Positions 63,113 to 64,000 of a DNA stretch of 64,000 bases are shown here, piece after piece. Location of the stretch: assembly GCA_963842975.1 (NCBI GenBank), contig CAWJIH010000009.1:372001-436000 (forward strand), read 5' to 3'. Position numbers and translations under genes: made by a program. The DNA is from JACJWR01 sp963842975. GTDB lineage: Bacteria; Actinomycetota; Actinomycetes; S36-B12; UBA10799. The notes beneath the pieces are model-generated. The model was not told where the DNA came from, ran no database searches, and was given only the letters and a program-made list of their open reading frames with translations. Position 1 is the stretch's first letter; every line of letters starts with the position of its first letter.

Positions 63113-63517
63113 GTGAATGCTTCGGCTGGCTGGCAGTTACGCACGGCCACCGTGTTTGCCGCCCTGGAGAGCCTGGCGCTGGTTGTCTACGCGATCGCGA
63201 TCGGTGTGGCCGCGCGGGATTCGCGTGGTTCCTCGGTCACAGCAACCGGTTGGGAAATCGCGGTGTACCTGTTGTTTGCCGCTCTCATCGGGCTGGTGTG
63301 GTGGGGGCTCACCCGGCGCAATTCGCTGGCCAGGACGCCCTACTTGCTGACGCAGGCCTTCGTGGTGATCGTTGGCTGGACTGTGTTCGCCGGCGATGGG
63401 GTGTTCACCAAAACTGTCGGCTTGATCATCCTCGCGGTGGGAGTGGTGGGTGTAGTCGTCGGCTTCACCCCCGGCCTGGTGGCGGAGCTCGAGGCCGACG
63501 CGGATGATGCGAGTTGA
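63113..63517 (+). CDS. Four-helix integral membrane protein, unknown function
   Basis: The 134-residue protein consists of four hydrophobic segments (FAALESLALVVYAIAIGVA, IAVYLLFAALIGLVWWGL, TPYLLTQAFVVIVGWTVFAG, TVGLIILAVGVVGVVVGFTPG) and an acidic tail. It corresponds by position to Rv3217c. No enzymatic motif. The GTG at 63113 is used. It converges on the sigma-factor gene with one base between them. Confidence 0.7.
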   Translation: MNASAGWQLRTATVFAALESLALVVYAIAIGVAARDSRGSSVTATGWEIAVYLLFAALIGLVWWGLTRRNSLARTPYLLTQAFVVIVGWTVFAGDGVFTKTVGLIILAVGVVGVVVGFTPGLVAELEADADDAS

Positions 63518-63518
63518 C

Positions 63519-64000
63519 CTAGTCGGCGGCGTCTTCGCCGAGGGTCTCACGGAGTTCGGCCAGGGTGCGGGCGAGTAGTCGCGAAACGTGTACCTGAGAG
63601 ATCCCCAGGCTTTCCGCGATTTCGCTCTGCGTCTTGTGCCCGAAGAACCGCATCACCAGGATTTGCCGCTGGCGGGGTTCCAGCGCCGCGAGGGCTGGCC
63701 GCAGGGTTTCCCGGTCAACCACCAACGAAATCTCCACGTCGTCGCCCCCCAGCGTGTCCCCGATCCCACGTGAGTCGTGGTCCGATGGCGCCTCCAACGA
63801 TGACGAGGAATACGCCTGAGCCGACTCCAGCGCCTCCAGCACGTCGTCTTCGTCAACATCAAGCTCTTTGGCCACCTCAGCTACGGTGGGGGAGCGTCCG
63901 AGGCTGTTGGTGAGTTCCTCCCGCGTCCGGCGTACCTTGATGCCCAGGTCCTGCAGCCGCCGAGGGACTTTGACGCTCCAACCACGATCCCGAAAGTGGC
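63519..64000 (-). CDS. SigB/SigF-type stress sigma factor (partial)
   Basis: This is the C-terminal 159 residues of a group 3 sigma-70 factor; the 5' end lies beyond the right edge. Region 3 begins HFRDRGWSVKVPRRLQDLGI and continues GRSPTVAEVAKELDVDEDDV. Region 4 has ALEPRQRQILVMRFFGHKTQ and SLGISQVHVSRLLARTLAEL. The RDRGWSVKVPRR motif and sequence around it are typical of the SigB/SigF/SigG stress and developmental group, which are usually held by anti-sigma factors of the RsbW type. None is visible here. Confidence 0.88.
   Translation of the reverse strand, partial: HFRDRGWSVKVPRRLQDLGIKVRRTREELTNSLGRSPTVAEVAKELDVDEDDVLEALESAQAYSSSSLEAPSDHDSRGIGDTLGGDDVEISLVVDRETLRPALAALEPRQRQILVMRFFGHKTQSEIAESLGISQVHVSRLLARTLAELRETLGEDAAD

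Noticed and set aside
1..64000. Insertion sequences, prophage, integrase or attachment sites
   Set aside because: No transposase, integrase, phage structural gene or flanking direct repeat was seen; the tRNA-fMet 3' end shows no nearby duplicate.

Overview
The window is chromosomal DNA from a high-GC Actinomycetota bacterium. The evidence is a mycoredoxin, a mycothiol-type SigR/RsrA pair, a WhiB1-like Fe-S regulator, a PdtaS-like histidine kinase, a UPF0182 protein, the 24-residue ribosomal protein bL37, frequent GTG/TTG starts and long shadow ORFs. Two blocks follow the gene order of Mycobacterium tuberculosis: mycoredoxin-uvrD2-ABC1 kinase-DUF2342-Lon/PDZ-UPF0182 (like Rv3198A to Rv3193c), and rsgA-aroA-SRAP-sigR-rsrA-biotinyl protein, later pdtaS-whiB1-DAG kinase (like Rv3228 to Rv3217c). 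No IS element, phage gene or CRISPR array was seen. The genus cannot be fixed from the sequence alone.

Layout. 0-14 kb: DNA repair and redox (mycoredoxin, UvrD2), a dimethylargininase where M. tuberculosis has whiB7, an ABC1 kinase, a crotonase without catalytic glutamates, an intergenic DnaA-box cluster, DUF2342, YlbL-like protease, PPA1309, UPF0182, VanZ-like protein and tRNA-fMet. 14-20.6 kb: accessory region with a quinone-reductase-like gene, an OafA-type acyltransferase with SGNH domain, an opine-dehydrogenase-like enzyme and a GT4 glycosyltransferase; three of the four are frameshifted. 20.6-25.7 kb: DUF2892 protein under a CsoR/CstR-like palindrome, cytochrome bd oxidase (cydAB), a Gfo/Idh/MocA oxidoreductase and an acyl-CoA dehydrogenase. 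25.9-29.1 kb: secreted Rpf-like protein and a cell-wall metalloprotease with a LATTG anchor (frameshifted). 29.2-33.4 kb: a compact four-gene cluster (MinD-like ATPase, polytopic membrane protein, Cache-like/HAMP receptor, unknown protein); this is the best candidate for an undescribed system.

33.4-43 kb: serine hydrolase lipoprotein, ornithine aminotransferase, acyltransferase, secreted Pro/Thr-rich protein, class A PBP with PASTA domain, AI-2E transporter. 43-48.6 kb: hisN, rsgA, aroA, SRAP protein, SigR with a recognisable SigR-type promoter, RsrA, bL37. 48.7-60.1 kb: a biotin region with biotin carboxylase, biotinyl-domain protein, BsaP-like zinc-ribbon protein, bioB, a bioF-bioD fusion and bioA, mixed with an orphan pilT, a thioesterase, an M10-type protease and an acetolactate-synthase-like gene (two frameshifts). 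Most of this interrupts the M. tuberculosis-like order. 60.1-64 kb: pdtaS, whiB1, DAG kinase, a membrane protein and the C-terminal part of a SigB/SigF-type sigma factor.

Six frameshifts in five genes each behave as one extra base. That bias suggests residual sequencing insertions rather than independent gene decay, but raw reads are needed to decide.
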